A DNA stretch of 64,000 nt from Ichthyophis bannanicus (GCA_033557465.1 CM066033.1:1304697519-1304761518); one strand, 5' to 3'; positions 1 through 10,860 are shown, numbered from the stretch's first letter. Translations and numbers: made by a program. Notes: generated by a model not told the origin, from the sequence alone.

Positions 1-744
1 ACAACGCTGGATATTTCAATTATGTACAGTAGTCCCGCATGGTCTAAATGCCCGGATTGAGTGGGAAACCTGCTTTTAGGATAATTGCTTCATCGCTATA
101 GTTAATGATCGCTCCTTATAAAACTAGTCCGCATGTGCGGCATTTTATAGCAGTTGGAGAACATAGAGCGAGTTAGCTTTTGAGAAGAAGCACCCATATG
201 CATACAGGTAAAGATTTTGAATTTCCTCGAAGCAAAAGAAGTTGTATGAAGGTAATACTTAATGAACTTGTTTGAATTTGTAGTGCTTGAAGTATTCCCC
301 TGAAGAAACCGTAAGGGTGAAATGCAGAAAATAGCACGCCTGACAGCGTCGGGATATGCATTAAGAGCTGGAAATCTCCTTTGAAAGTTAAGCACTGGAT
401 TTCTGGGATATGAAAGCTGAAATCTCCTCCAAAAGCTAAGCACTGATTTTTTAAATTACATGATAAAAAATAAAACAGCAGCTGGCTAGAAAAAGGTCGT
501 TGATGTTTAGAGGGCTTTTAGTCCATGTTGACGGTGTTTTTAAAGTCAATGGCAGCCCGAGTTTCTGAGACCTTACAGCTACTGAAACTTTAATATTGTG
601 TTTCAAGTCAATGAAAAGGTTATAATTACTTTCTAGTTGTACTGCAGAGAATTCATTATTATAGTCATATTTTTACTCTAGGAGAAGAGACCATTTGTAT
701 GTATATTGCATGTTATGACTACTAGCTAGTATTATAGAGGACTT
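1..744. other. Unrecognised AT-rich sequence
   Basis: No recognisable gene or repeat. The only open frames are short, AT-rich and carry no domain motifs. It lies upstream of the L2 element that begins near 745. Confidence 0.5.
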
Positions 745-1094
745 GCCGAATTGCCTGTATCCATGCCATTATTTTGACTACCCAGTTTTACCAGATAGAA
801 TACCTGTCTAGTGGTATAACCATACCAAGCAGAACACCTACCCAAGCTGTTGTATCAATACCAGATAGCTGCCTGCATTGCCTTACCAGTTAGAATAGCT
901 ACCTAATTCATCCACAGCAAATAGTGGGCCTATATTAACTACATAAGTCAGGAACATACAACGTGTTTACCACTCAGACAGAGTACAACCCTAGTCAGAG
1001 TACCAGATTGCTTGAGATAACAGACACAGCTATAGCAGGCCCAGGTAGAGCACTCCCCTTCTCTCAACAGATAACACTCCCTTACTCTAGACAC

Positions 1095-4000
1095 ATGAGG
1101 ACCACTAGAAAGATGCACACTATCATAGCAATAGTCAGTATCTATCTCATCACTGTGCTGCCCGACTGTGCAAATGCCTTCAACCCAGGCCCTAACTCTA
1201 TACCAATACTGCGGAGCAATTGGAAGAGATGGACAGATAAGACTCACACATCCTCAACGGAGGCCAACCGTACACATCATCCCCACCTGCTGCACATTGC
1301 CATTCATCTTACTAAAAAGTCCCATATTAAGAAACACCAGCAACAACGCCCATTGAAATGTGCACTTATCAATGCCAGATCAATCCACGCAAAATGGCCA
1401 GTGATCACCGACCTGATAACCCACCACGGCCTTGACATCCTGATGATCACAGAGACTTGGTTATCAGACTGCGACAACGTCATTCTCAACCAGATGCTAC
1501 CCCCCAAGTTTTCGCTCCACACTTGCCATAGAGCCAACCAAAGAGGCGGCGGAGCACTCATCCTCGTGAAAAGTGAACTACAATTTCAGCTGAGCAACAC
1601 CACCAGCACAACCAACCTTAACACGATCTCCATAACAAACAACGCCTGCAAAATCAACTTAGTCTACAGAGCACCGATAGCCTCACCAGAGGACCTGTCA
1701 ACAATAATCGACCTCGCTTGCAACACAGACAAGCCACGATCATCGAGCTGGCTATTAGGTGACTTCAACCTCCCCACTCTACAAGACACCCAAAGCACAG
1801 CCTTTCTTGAAGCACTTGATAACCTGGGATACAGCCAGATAATCAGAGTACCCACCCACGTGAAGGGAAACACACTGGACTTGATCTTCGCCCCACAAGC
1901 GATCACGGAAGCAGACCACGATTTTGCAATATCCATAACGCCAGTACCCTGGTCTGATCACAGCTTGATCAGATTCCAACTACCCACCCTTCTTAGCAAT
2001 CAGATCACCAACACCACCCCTCCCAAACCACCAGTGAGAAGATTTCGATCCTTTGACAAAGAGGAAATACGAACGAAAGTCCTTCCACTCCTATACAACA
2101 CAGATCCAGGTCTAGACGAATTGATTAATACCTGGGACAACACCCTCAAGTCTAGCTCACAACTCCCAGATACGAACAGAAGGACTAGGAGTCGAGAATA
2201 TGTAGCATGGTACTCAAAGGAACTACGGGCATCACTCCTCCACCTGCGTAAGCTCGAGAGACGTTGGTGCCGATCCCGATCCACCGAAGCTCATATGACA
2301 TACAGCTCACACCTAAAAAAGCATCGTCAAGAAATAGCGGAGAGAAGAAAGCAGTTCCACACAGACCTCCTAAAACGATCAATAAAGAAACACCACGACT
2401 TATTCAATATAGTAAATATATTAGCACGAGAACCAGCCCCAGAACAAACACACATAATACAACCGCAGGCTTATGCTGACTACCTACAATCAAAAATGAT
2501 TCAGACAGTCAAAAGCCCCAGCCCCACCAGCCACCCCCATCTACCCAAGCCACCACACCCATCCCCACTGACCAAATTCAACACCATATCAGCCAAAGAG
2601 ATTGAAGATACCATAGCCTCCATCAATGCTACCACTGCGCCAAATGATCCCTGTCCAGCATCCTGGATAAGAGAACTTCGCTGTGAACTAAGCCACTTCC
2701 TAAATAGAATCCTAGACCAATCATTCACAACTGGATCCTTCCCACAAAGCCTAAAACATACCTCTATTAGGCCGCTACTGAAGAATAACAAACTAGACCC
2801 TCTAAAAGTCGAATCCTTCAGACCGATATCAAGCATTCCACTGTTAGCTAAAATAATCGAAAAGGTAGTTCAACGCCAAATCCAGCAACATATTGATGTC
2901 GAAGCCCCCCTTGACCCATCCCAACATGGCTTCAGGGAAGCACACGGCATGGAAACTCTCCTTACCACCCTCTTCAACACCATAATCTCAGGAATAGATA
3001 ACATCCGACAAGGTTTTGTTCTTATATTCATGGACATTGCAGCAGCGTTTGACTCTGTAAGTCACCAAATACTTATTGAACGTCTTGAGGAAAAAGGAAT
3101 TCAGGGCTCAGCATTGAGCTGGTGCAAATCCTACTTGTCCAACAGATGGCAACAAGTGAGGATCGGCAACACAACATCAGATCCGTTCCTACAAAAACAG
3201 GGTGTACCACAAGGCTCCTCGCTATCTGAATTAATGTTTAACATTTACATGCAGCCCATCTGCGACCTAGTCTGATCATTTAATGTCGCCTGCCTAGCAT
3301 ATGCAGATGATATTCTCCTTTACATGCCTTTTGCAACGGACCAACCTGACTTTACCCCACTAGTAAGCTGTTCTGATGCAGTTGCGGATTGGCTCTTCAC
3401 ACAGAACTTACGAATCAACCACAGCAAGACGAACGTACTGTTCATCACGAGGAACCAGGACTTCACCCCCGCACTCACACTAAAGGTAAAGAATACAGAA
3501 CTGACAGCTAAACCCAATATTCGATACCTAGGCATCACCCTAGACCAAGGGCTGGACATGAAAACACACATAAAAAACACAGTAAAAATGATATACCATA
3601 AAATACGGGCACTCAGACATTTACGACCATTACTCGATACCACGGATTTCAGAACAATCTATCAAGCCCTGGTCATGCCACACCTCGATTTCACAAACGC
3701 AATCCTATATGGGCTTCCACAAGCGACTTTAAACCCTCTGCCTTTAAACCCGGCAATGAATACAGCCGCCAGAGTGCTAGAAGGAATGTCAAGGATGGAC
3801 CACATCACACCAATCCTAAAGAGGCTCCATTGGCTACCGATACAAGCCAGAACCCAATATAAGATCTTAATTATGACCTTCAAAGCCCTGAAGAATCAGA
3901 CCCCTACAGCCATCACAGAGCTAATACACACCTCACCCCTCAATAGAATCAGAAGATCCATAGCAATAAACACCCTGACAGTCCCAAAAGAAACAACAAG

Positions 4001-4151
4001 ATGCACAAAGGCAACATCTAACAGAGCCTTTAGCATCTACGCCCCAAGAGCCTGGAATGCCATCCCCGCAGACATGAGGGTCCTCACCAACCTAACCGAA
4101 TTCAGGAAGGCTCTAAAGCACTACCTATTCACAAGATATTACTCGGTGTAG
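1095..4151 (+). pseudogene. L2 ORF2: apurinic endonuclease plus reverse transcriptase, one in-frame stop
   Basis: This encodes the L2 endonuclease/reverse transcriptase that nicks target DNA and primes cDNA synthesis. The first in-frame ATG is at 1095; an upstream GTG at 963 extends the frame but is less likely. The endonuclease starts near residue 88 (LINARS), followed by ITETWL, LGDFNLP, TLDLIF and WSDHS. The RT carries RPLLKN, SFRPIS, MDIAAAFDSV and GVPQGSS, with YADD at residues 736-739. The C-terminal region has LHWLPI and APRAWNAIP, typical of L2. The frame is continuous over 1,019 codons except for a TGA at 3273-3275, just before YADD. A CGA-to-TGA change at a methylated CpG would explain it. 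No frameshift is evident, so the copy is probably recent. Confidence 0.92.
3273..3275 (+). other. Premature TGA in L2 ORF2, nine codons before the YADD motif
   Basis: The reading frame continues unchanged on both sides: CDLV, stop, SFNVACLAYADD. Only this codon separates the two open stretches of the RT. TGA is what CpG decay of a CGA arginine codon would give, which is inference. Confidence 0.9.
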
Positions 4152-4249
4152 GCTCTATAGGGAAATATACTCAACAATGTAAATAACTGTAGATACTCAA
4201 CAATGTAAATAACTGTAGATACTGTGATGAAGCTGACACTACTGAAGCT

Positions 4250-5105
4250 ATGGAGTTAGAAGAAAACTCTGTTTCTTTTAAAGAAACTGATTTACAGAGA
4301 ATGCAGTTACCAAGAAGTGCAGCTAGAAGGAGTAGGCATGAGGCTGCAGAAGGTAGGCTGACACACCCAGATTGTAATGATGCAATAGCTAATCAAACAC
4401 ACCTGAGTAGAAGGCCAGAAAGCTCACTAGAGAAACGGCTTCATAAGCAGTGCTCGGTCAGGAGTCTCCAGAGAGGAGCACCAATACAGAGAGGATCACC
4501 AATAAAGAGAGGATCATCAATACAGAGAGGACCACAAATACAGAGAGCAACAGAAGCCCCTGCTACTAAGGAGAGAGAAAGGGGAAAGCTCCAACTACGG
4601 AAGGAAAGGCAGTTAAGCTTGCAGTCCTTACAAGTAAGGGACATCTTCCAGGAAGGACAAGCCCATGCTGAAAAGCTCCAGAAAGAAGTGTAAGCAGGAG
4701 AGTGCCTGGTAGAGGGACTACCAGCAACGCACGTCTCAGAGAACAAAGGTACATTCACACCTCCTTTCCTGAATGTGTGCCAGGTCCTAGAAAGGCTTGT
4801 AATCCAGCGAGCCATAGATATGAGAAACAAAGCTGGGGAAAGCTTTGGAAACCTGTGCAGAAGGTCCTAGATAAATCCACATTAATTGTTTGCCAGACCA
4901 GGTCCAGCCAGGCTGGAAAGTCTTGGAGAGAACTACTGAAGTACATCCAGTTTTGCCTAGGGAAAGCTCAGGCTTAGCAGACACCATATCTGAGCAAGAG
5001 GATATGCAAACAGACCTTGTAGAACCAGAACCATTGCTACCTGAATATCCTATGGACTGTACTCTCTGTGTAGCTGAGAGTATAGAATCTCTCACAGAGT
5101 CATAG
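4250..5105 (+). pseudogene. Frameshifted ORF in the LTR-like element, conserved PMDCTLC motif
   Basis: An open frame starts at ATG 4250 and runs to 4693 with many basic and Gln/Ser/Arg-rich residues, including repeats of the form IQRG. A second open stretch in another frame ends at 5105 with EDMQTDL...YPMDCTLCVAES-IESL. The homologous 37.7-kb element has a continuous 224-codon frame ending EDMQIEL...IPMDCTLCQATSMESLS. Several of the nucleotide differences around the shared motif are silent third-position changes (CCT/CCC, ACT/ACC, CTC/CTG, AGT/AGC, TCT/TCA), which suggests past selection on a protein. Function is unknown. This copy is frameshifted and probably dead. Confidence 0.5.
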
Positions 5106-5432
5106 CATAAGACATGCTCTAAAATGTCATTGCTTTGTTGAGCTGAAAAGAAGAAGTTTTTGTGTTTATTTAACCTGTTTATATTGAAAATTCCTGCTTG
5201 AATGGAAAAGACTGTGAAGCTCTTATAACAGTTTTGGACTTTGTAAATACTTTGGTAGAAACCCTGAATCAAGGTGAATTCTGTTGTCTTCTTGGAGAAC
5301 CTTAGCGCATCAAGGGAATAAAACCTTATATTTAACCCAGCACAAGGCTCACACAACTATTCTTTATAAAGAAGGGAACTACAAGGACCATAATACACCT
5401 GGTCTAACTTAGAGTTCCCGGCTTCAACAAAC

Positions 5433-5438
5433 AATAAA
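5433..5438 (+). promoter_or_regulatory. AATAAA polyadenylation signal in the LTR-like element
   Basis: AATAAA lies about 50 bp upstream of the CA end, followed by a GT/C-rich stretch, as expected for the R-U5 part of an LTR. Use is not shown. Confidence 0.45.
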
Positions 5439-5668
5439 TGTCCACCCTGACCCTTCAGCACGCTGCCACCGGGAGGGGCTGTGACAATACTCATCAATGT
5501 AAACAGATGTAGATGATTGCCCTGTATGTATCCAAGTTTCAATCCCTGTTCAATGTGAATGTATTGCAGCAAGCCTGCAATGTATATGGTTTTGTTTGAT
5601 GTACACCGCACTGATGTGAGTAGCGCGGTATAGAAGAAATAATAATAAAATAAAAAAATTAATAAATA

Positions 5669-6117
5669 GGTTCTTTGTAAGTCTTCTTGATTGGTAGAAA
5701 GACAGTATAAAAAAAGATGTTACATAAATAAATCAATACATAACCACTTTTCATCCCAGACAGCAAAGCAATATACACATTTTATATCAAAATGAACAAA
5801 TATTACAAGAAAAACATGACAAACATGAACTATCAAGTATTAGACCGGCACGGCCCTAGAAGGACATATGATACATTACGACAGTTTCTACAGTGTTTGC
5901 ATTGATAAACAGGGTATGGACACACTAGGGAAGCCTAAGGGAAAGGGAACAGTGAGCTCTTCCCAGTCTTGGGTCGACAAACCTGAAGAGGACTAACCCA
6001 AGAGCATTAAGGAAAGAAACAAATGAAATGCCAGGTTTTTAAGGAGGCCTTAAACTTTAGATAACTGGATTCCCCTCGAAGCATAGATGGCAACCTATTC
6101 TATAATAATGGAGTGGG
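5669..6117. repeat. Unclassified interspersed repeat A, copy 1 left part
   Basis: This is strongly similar to 28366-28790: shared blocks include GACCGGCACGGCCCT, GGGTATGGACACACTAGGG and GGGTCGACAAACCTGAAGAG. It begins with a tail-like hairpin (TCTTGATTGGTAGAA...AAAAAGATGTTA) that is probably the 3' end of an L2-like element. The repeat is interrupted at 6117 by the hAT insertion and resumes at 8752. The open frames are random and no protein is recognised. Confidence 0.75.
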
Positions 6118-7134
6118 CAGGGCCGGATTTACCTTGAGTGAGGCCCTACGCCAACAAAAATTGTGGGCCCCCAGCAGGGGCGGCCCAAGGGGGGTGCGGA
6201 CCTCATTTGCATAAGGGGCCTCATTTGCATAAATATTTGCATAATGTTACCATATACTAACTTTTAGTAAACGTGCCTCTTAATGAGTGTATGGATAAAG
6301 AAAGACTAAAAGATTTCTACATTACTATAATCCAGTGCCAACTGCCAGACACATTAGGAACTACTACAAACACTGCCCATAGTAAACCCGCCGTATCCTA
6401 ACAGCACTACCAGGACTCACAAAGCACCATACTCTACCAATCAAAAGGCAACACTGCAAATATTAAACCAATACATTTCAGAGAACAACAATACATGACC
6501 TACTGGGGAAAGAGAACAAGTGGCAATGTCAAATAGGAATTATATAAACAGAACACCTCAGCTCAGTTACACATGCAGAACATAGACCATCACCAAACAA
6601 GTAATCACAATTTAGAAATAGGAAGACAATAATTAAACTGGGAATCCCAAAAGCCAAACTTGGAATGTACAACACTGTAGAAATAAAACTATACATTAAT
6701 TTGCTCTTGTACTAAACAAAGCACAGATGTTAATGATGCACATTTACCAGAGCTGACATATTCCAATTAATAAATTCAAAATAAAGAGATATTTTTCTAC
6801 CTTTTGTGCATTTTTTTCAGCTGCAATTGCTCCAGCCACTTTCTTCTGGTTTCTTCGTGTCTTCTGCTAACTCTCCATCGTCTGCTGTCCATTTGTCCTT
6901 TCTTCTCTCTTCTAGATTTTTTTCCATTCTCTCTCTACATCTGCTTTAACATACTAATCTTTCTCCTTTTGCTCTTTCCTCATTCCTATTTCATCCACTC
7001 AAATTTTACCCCTCCATCCTCAATCCCCACTTACTCTCCCAATACCCGGCCAATTGTAGATTTTTTATCCCTCCCACACAAAATATTTTTCCCTTCTCCA
7101 TTTTACTCTTCCAGCCCCATCCCATTCTAATCCT

Positions 7135-8217
7135 CCCCCAACATCAGCTCCCTTCTAGTTCCAGCCTCACCCAGCATCCATTCCCTTCTAGTCCCTGCAT
7201 CAGTCCATTTCCAGTCCTAGCCATCCATCAGCCCATTTCCAGTCCTAGCAACCCCCCAACCCAATACCAGTCCTAGCCCCCCCATCACCCCACTTACAGT
7301 CCTTAACCCCCCATCACCCCATTTTCAGTCCTTAACCCCCATCACCCCATTGTCAGTTTAAGCCCCCCCTATAACCCATTACCAGTCCTAACCCCCCATC
7401 AGCCCACTTCCAGTCCTAACCCCATCAACCCATTTCCAGTCAGCCCCCCATAGCCCATTGCCAGTCCTACCCCCCCCATCAGCCCACAGCCCATTACCAG
7501 TCCTAACCCCATCATCCCACCTCCAGTTTTAACCCCCCAGCCCATTTCCAGTCCTAGCCCCCCATAGCCCATTACCAGACAACCCCCATCAGCCCACAGC
7601 CCATTACTAGTCTTAACCCCCCCAAAGCCCATTACCAGTTCTAACCCCCCCCAACAGCCCAAAACCAGTCCTAACCCCAGCAGCCCACCTCCAGTCTTAA
7701 CCCCCCAGCCCATTTCCAGTCCTAGCCCCCCCCATAGCCCATTACCAGACAGCCCCCATCAGCCCACAGCCCATTACCAGTCTTAACCCCCCCAAAGCCC
7801 ATTGCCAGTTCTAAGCCCCCACCAACCGCCCACAGTCCATTACCAGTCCTAACCCCATCAGCCCACCTCTAGCCTTAACCCCCCCCAGCCCAGCCCAGCC
7901 CATTTCCAGACCCAGCCCCCCAATAGCCCATTACCAGCCCTACCCCCCCCCAGTCCATTTCCAGCCCCAGCCCCCCAATAGCCAATTACCAGTCCTACCC
8001 CCCCCCCATAGCCCATTACCAGTCCAACCCCCCCCATAGCCCCTTCCCAGTCCTAACCCCCCCCCCATAGCCCATTACCAGTCCGACCCCCCCCCATAGC
8101 CCCTTACCAGTCCTACCCCCCCCATAGCCCCTTACCAGTCCTAACCCCCCCCATAGCCCATTACCAGTCCAACCCCCCCCATAGCCCCTTACCAGTCCTA
8201 CCCCCCCCCCCCCGGCC
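7135..8217 (+). repeat. C-rich minisatellite inside the hAT element
   Basis: Degenerate tandem units of roughly 25-35 bp follow the pattern CCCCCATAGCCCATTACCAGTCCTAA, with unit boundaries set by runs of 4-14 cytosines. The plus strand is almost free of G away from AGCCC and CCAGT. The complementary strand is therefore very G-rich. The 104-codon minus-strand frame at 7399-7713 is a translation of the repeat, not a gene. Confidence 0.9.
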
Positions 8218-8221
8218 TAAA

Positions 8222-8660
8222 GTAAAATTTAATTTAAAAAAAAAACCTGGTGGCTGCCGCCGCGGGGCCCCCTCTGCTGCCGTGGGGGCCCCGTCTACAA
8301 GCTGGTCGGGTCCGGTCCGGTCGGGTCGGGTCTCTCTCCCTCCCTCGCTGCAGGCTGCAGGCTGCGAGAGACGCGAAGGGAGAGCGTCTCCTCGCGTCTG
8401 TGTTAAGCCGGCAGGGGCTGATGGGAAATCCCATCAGCCCCTGCGGGCTTAACACAGACGCGAGGAGACGCTCTATCTTCGCGTCTCTCGCAGCCTGCAG
8501 CCTGCAGCGAGGGAGGGAGGGAGGGAGGGAGAGAGACAGACCCGACCGGACCCGACCGGACCGGACCCGACCCGACCCGACCAGCTTGTAGACGGGGCCC
8601 CCGCGGCAGCAGAGGGGGCCCCGCGGCGGCAGCCACCAGGTTTTTTTTTTAAATTGAGTT
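8222..8660. repeat. Near-perfect long palindrome in the hAT element
   Basis: Two arms of about 200 bp are reverse complements around a centre at 8427-8428 (GATGGGA AA TCCCATC). The left arm runs from an A-tract through GGTGGCTGCCGCCGCGG and GCGAGAGACGCGAAG; the right arm mirrors it out to a T-tract. The right arm is about 25 bp longer because GGGA and GACCGG-type repeats have expanded. The region is very CpG-rich with NotI-like GC tracts. Both strands give similar Arg/Ser/Pro-rich frames that are shadows of the palindrome. Confidence 0.93.
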
Positions 8661-8759
8661 AAAAAAAAAAACTGGTTCTTTTTTTGTGGGCCCCTGCCGG
8701 CTGTGGGCCCTACGCCATGGCGTACATGGCGTATACGTAAATCCGGCCCTGGGAGTGGG

Positions 8760-9060
8760 ATATATGAAAGATGACTGATGGGCGACTTCAAACCCAATAT
8801 CAACCAGTAAAGGCATCACTGAAAAACGTGAGGATTCAAAGGGGCACAAAGAGGTATGTTGGCAAGAGGATGTTATCAAAACATACAAAAATAACTTCAT
8901 AAATAGAGAGGAGTAACTTGCACAGAGCGGCAGGTACAACCCTAAACAAAGACAAAGGGGGGCAACTTGCATGGAGCAGCAGACATATCCCTAAACAAAG
9001 GCATACTACTACTACTACTACTACTGAGCATTTGTATAGTGCTACAAGACGTACGCAGCG
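8760..9060. repeat. Repeat A copy 1, right part, ending in a short tandem array and (CTA)n
   Basis: The sequence continues repeat A beyond the hAT insertion: AAAGGGGCACAAAGAGGTATGT is shared with 28.84 kb. It then carries about two units of the roughly 51-bp GTAACTTGCA...ACCCTAAACAAAG repeat, a (CTA)n microsatellite at about 9005-9026 and a short CAGCGCTGCACA-containing repeat piece. Confidence 0.7.
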
Positions 9061-9714
9061 CTGCACAGACATCGATGTCGAGCTGAGCTTTGAGCAGGAA
9101 ATATGAAGCATAGTGCTGGATTTGAGCCTTGGATATTGGAACTGGCAGAAATCTGTGCTATTGCAATAGTGTTGAGCAGCAGAAGGCGGTGTTTTTACCT
9201 ACTGCTTTGTTTGTGCTGCTGGATTGGACATTGCTTTGCCAGTTTTCTGCTGTTTAAAGTTCTCATTGGCATGAAGTATGGGCATGAAGCACAGTGCTTT
9301 TTATATCAGTGGCATGCTCAGATAAGTACCTTGCCGTTTGAATGCTATATTTTGCTGTTTTGAATGTTGTTTTGATTGGGGGACCCCCCTTTTCTGTCTT
9401 GTAAATTTAATTGGTGTGGGCATCATATTTTGAAATTTATTTGAAACTGCACAAAATATATAACATAAAAAGCTATACTATAATGGGGGAAGGTGAGGTA
9501 AATGATGAATTCTTGGCTTTAGAGACCTCTAGTTTAGTGGTTTTGCTCTAGACCTGTTGATGCCACCATTCAATTCTTTATAAATTTTTCTAATAAGGTT
9601 TATTTTGAGAACCCATTTTTGGTATTACAGTATATTGACAATAAGGTGGGTTCAGCTGCATTCTGTTTTACGTCATGGTATTTATCTTCAGTCATTTACT
9701 ATGTTATTATGAAA
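9061..9714. other. Unrecognised sequence
   Basis: No repeat family or coding domain recognised. An 86-codon plus-strand frame (9103-9363) is Cys/Phe/Leu-rich with no motif and is not supported as a gene. Confidence 0.4.
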
Positions 9715-10084
9715 GAGAGGCTAGGTAATGTAGCAGGCCTGAGTGGAAGGCACGTTGGTTGAAAAGAAGGATCTTAAATTGAATTTTAAATGAAATTGGC
9801 AGCCAGTGTTGCTGAGAGTAGAGAAGTGATATGATCATATTTAGCTGCCCTGAAGAGGATTTTCACTGCTATGTTCTGGATAGTTTGGAGCCTTTATACA
9901 GAGGATACACTAATTTGTGAAGAATGGAGTTGCAATAATCAAGACAGTAAAGAATTAATGAATGAATAAGAGTAGATGAGAGAGGAGATGTGTTTGTAGA
10001 AAGTGAGGTAGGAGTTTCACCTCACTCCCAGTCAGAGACTGAGCCCTTGAGGGACAATGTGATATTGCTGAACACAGGGGCCAG

Positions 10085-10150
10085 AGTTTATGTTTATGTT
10101 TATGTTTATTTGCTTAATATACCGCTAAACGGTAACATCAAGGCAAGAAT
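10085..10150 (-). repeat. L2-type 3' tail with (GTTTAT)n
   Basis: On the plus strand (GTTTAT)4 precedes TTGCTTAATATACCGCTAAACGG. The complement is a typical L2 tail: a CCG...CGG mini-hairpin followed by a short tandem A-rich repeat. It lies inside the older L2 copy. Confidence 0.5.
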
Positions 10151-10159
10151 TAAGAGAAC

Positions 10160-10350
10160 TGATATCTCTTGTGCTCCTTGTGGTCTTGGGCAAGGCACTT
10201 AACCCTCCATAGCCCATGTTCCCTGTAAAATAGTTATCTCCAAGTTATAATGCCCTGTTCAATGTAATTTCAGTTTGTTCAATGTAAACCGCACTGATGC
10301 AGAATAGCGCGGTATATAAGAGAATGTAAATAAATAAATAAATAAATATC
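10160..10350 (+). repeat. SINE body with L2 3' tail
   Basis: TTGGGCAAGGCACTTAACCCTCC is the conserved body of a tRNA-headed SINE also seen near 13.08 and 37.69 kb. It is followed by an L2-type tail with the hairpin ACCGC (10288) / GCGGT (10309) and an (AAAT)n end. The tRNA-like head is missing or decayed in this copy. Confidence 0.7.
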
Positions 10351-10860
10351 AGGAGAAGATGGGTCCATGCTACTTAGAATTTGGATGTTGTCAGTTTAGT
10401 AGAATGTCAAAATACCACAACTCTTAATGAGTGTAAAGAGGGGAGACAAAAATAGATTGTGCAGAATGGGGGAATGGAGAGAACCCTGGGGCACCCCACA
10501 TACAACTGGTCTGGGGTTTAAAATGAGACAATTCTAGTCAATCTGGAAGGACCCATCTGACAGGAAGCATTTGAACCAATTAAGGACTGTGCTGGTTCCG
10601 CCCACTTCATTTAACTTGGAAAACAGGAGCTGATGATTGATCAGATTGAAAGCTGTGCCCAGGTCTAACAGACCCAGGACAGTACCCTTATCAGCATCTG
10701 CATTTGCCTTGATTCTGTTGACGGTGGATACAAGGAAGCCTGATTGATAGGAATGGATGGAATTGATCTTATCTAAAAAGTCCACCTCTGTCTGTTGTTA
10801 CAGCAGGTTTCCCTGGATGACTTGCTGAAACAATTCAATGACAGAGTTTCCTTAATAACT

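Larger units (their letters stand above)
4223..5486 (+). mobile_element. LTR-like element (TG...CA ends, ATAC target duplication), family member 1
   Basis: This 1,264-bp insertion sits in the L2 3' UTR. It begins TGTGATG, ends CTGTGACA and is flanked by ATAC on both sides (4219-4222 and 5487-5490). TG...CA ends with a 4-bp duplication are the signature of an integrase-inserted LTR, so it could be a solo LTR. An AATAAA lies at 5433-5438, about 50 bp before the 3' end. A second, divergent member starts at 37713. Both have an ATG 27 bases after the first base and a conserved coding-like segment ending in the motif PMDCTLC. I do not recognise the family; a non-LTR origin is possible because no internal gag/pol region is present. 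Confidence 0.7.
745..5668 (+). mobile_element. Near full-length L2 non-LTR retrotransposon, split by an LTR-like insertion
   Basis: The element comprises a putative 5' UTR (about 745-1094, upstream edge uncertain), a long endonuclease/RT frame (1095-4151), a 3' UTR starting at 4152 and an A/T-rich tail ending near 5668. The 3' UTR is interrupted by an LTR-like insertion at 4223-5486. It resumes at 5487 and ends with a small hairpin (ACCGC at 5605, GCGGT at 5625) followed by AATAAT/AAAT-type repeats. That tail architecture recurs at several other loci here. Three imperfect copies of a 26-bp unit (from about 4172, 4198 and 5488) occupy the 3' UTR. L2 elements move by target-primed reverse transcription of their own RNA. 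This copy looks young but is inactivated by one stop codon and the insertion. Confidence 0.9.
6118..8751. mobile_element. Non-autonomous hAT-type DNA transposon
   Basis: The element has a 15-bp perfect terminal inverted repeat, CAGGGCCGGATTTAC, at both ends and perfect 8-bp target duplications GGAGTGGG at 6110-6117 and 8752-8759. The CAGGG start and 8-bp duplication are diagnostic of hAT. It interrupts repeat A, and the related copy at 28.8 kb has no insertion at the matching point, a paralogous empty site. The 2,634 bp encode no transposase; the short open frames are low complexity. The interior is dominated by a C-rich minisatellite (about 7135-8217) and a large palindrome (about 8222-8660). 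It would have been mobilised in trans. Confidence 0.93.
9715..10860 (-). mobile_element. L2 ORF2 remnant, interrupted by tail/SINE insertions
   Basis: Read on the minus strand, the right part (10860 to about 10350) gives YQSGF, LLDLGTAFNLINHQLL and LNWFKCFLSDGS, followed by CGVPQGS, the L2 RT palm. The left part (10083 to 9715) gives LDYCNSILHKL and HWLPISFKIQFKI, the L2 C-terminal region. Between them lie insertions at about 10085-10350. Several stops and frameshifts are present, and the YADD region is not recognisable. It is an old, inactive copy. Confidence 0.82.

Noticed and set aside
963..1094. GTG start of the 0.96-kb L2 frame
   Set aside because: Non-ATG start without support; the first in-frame ATG is at 1095.
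7399..7713. 104-codon Gly/Leu-rich minus-strand frame
   Set aside because: Translation of the C-rich minisatellite.
8234..8803. Arg/Ser/Pro-rich frames on both strands around 8.4 kb
   Set aside because: Both arms of the palindrome give the same peptide on opposite strands, and the frames cross the hAT end.
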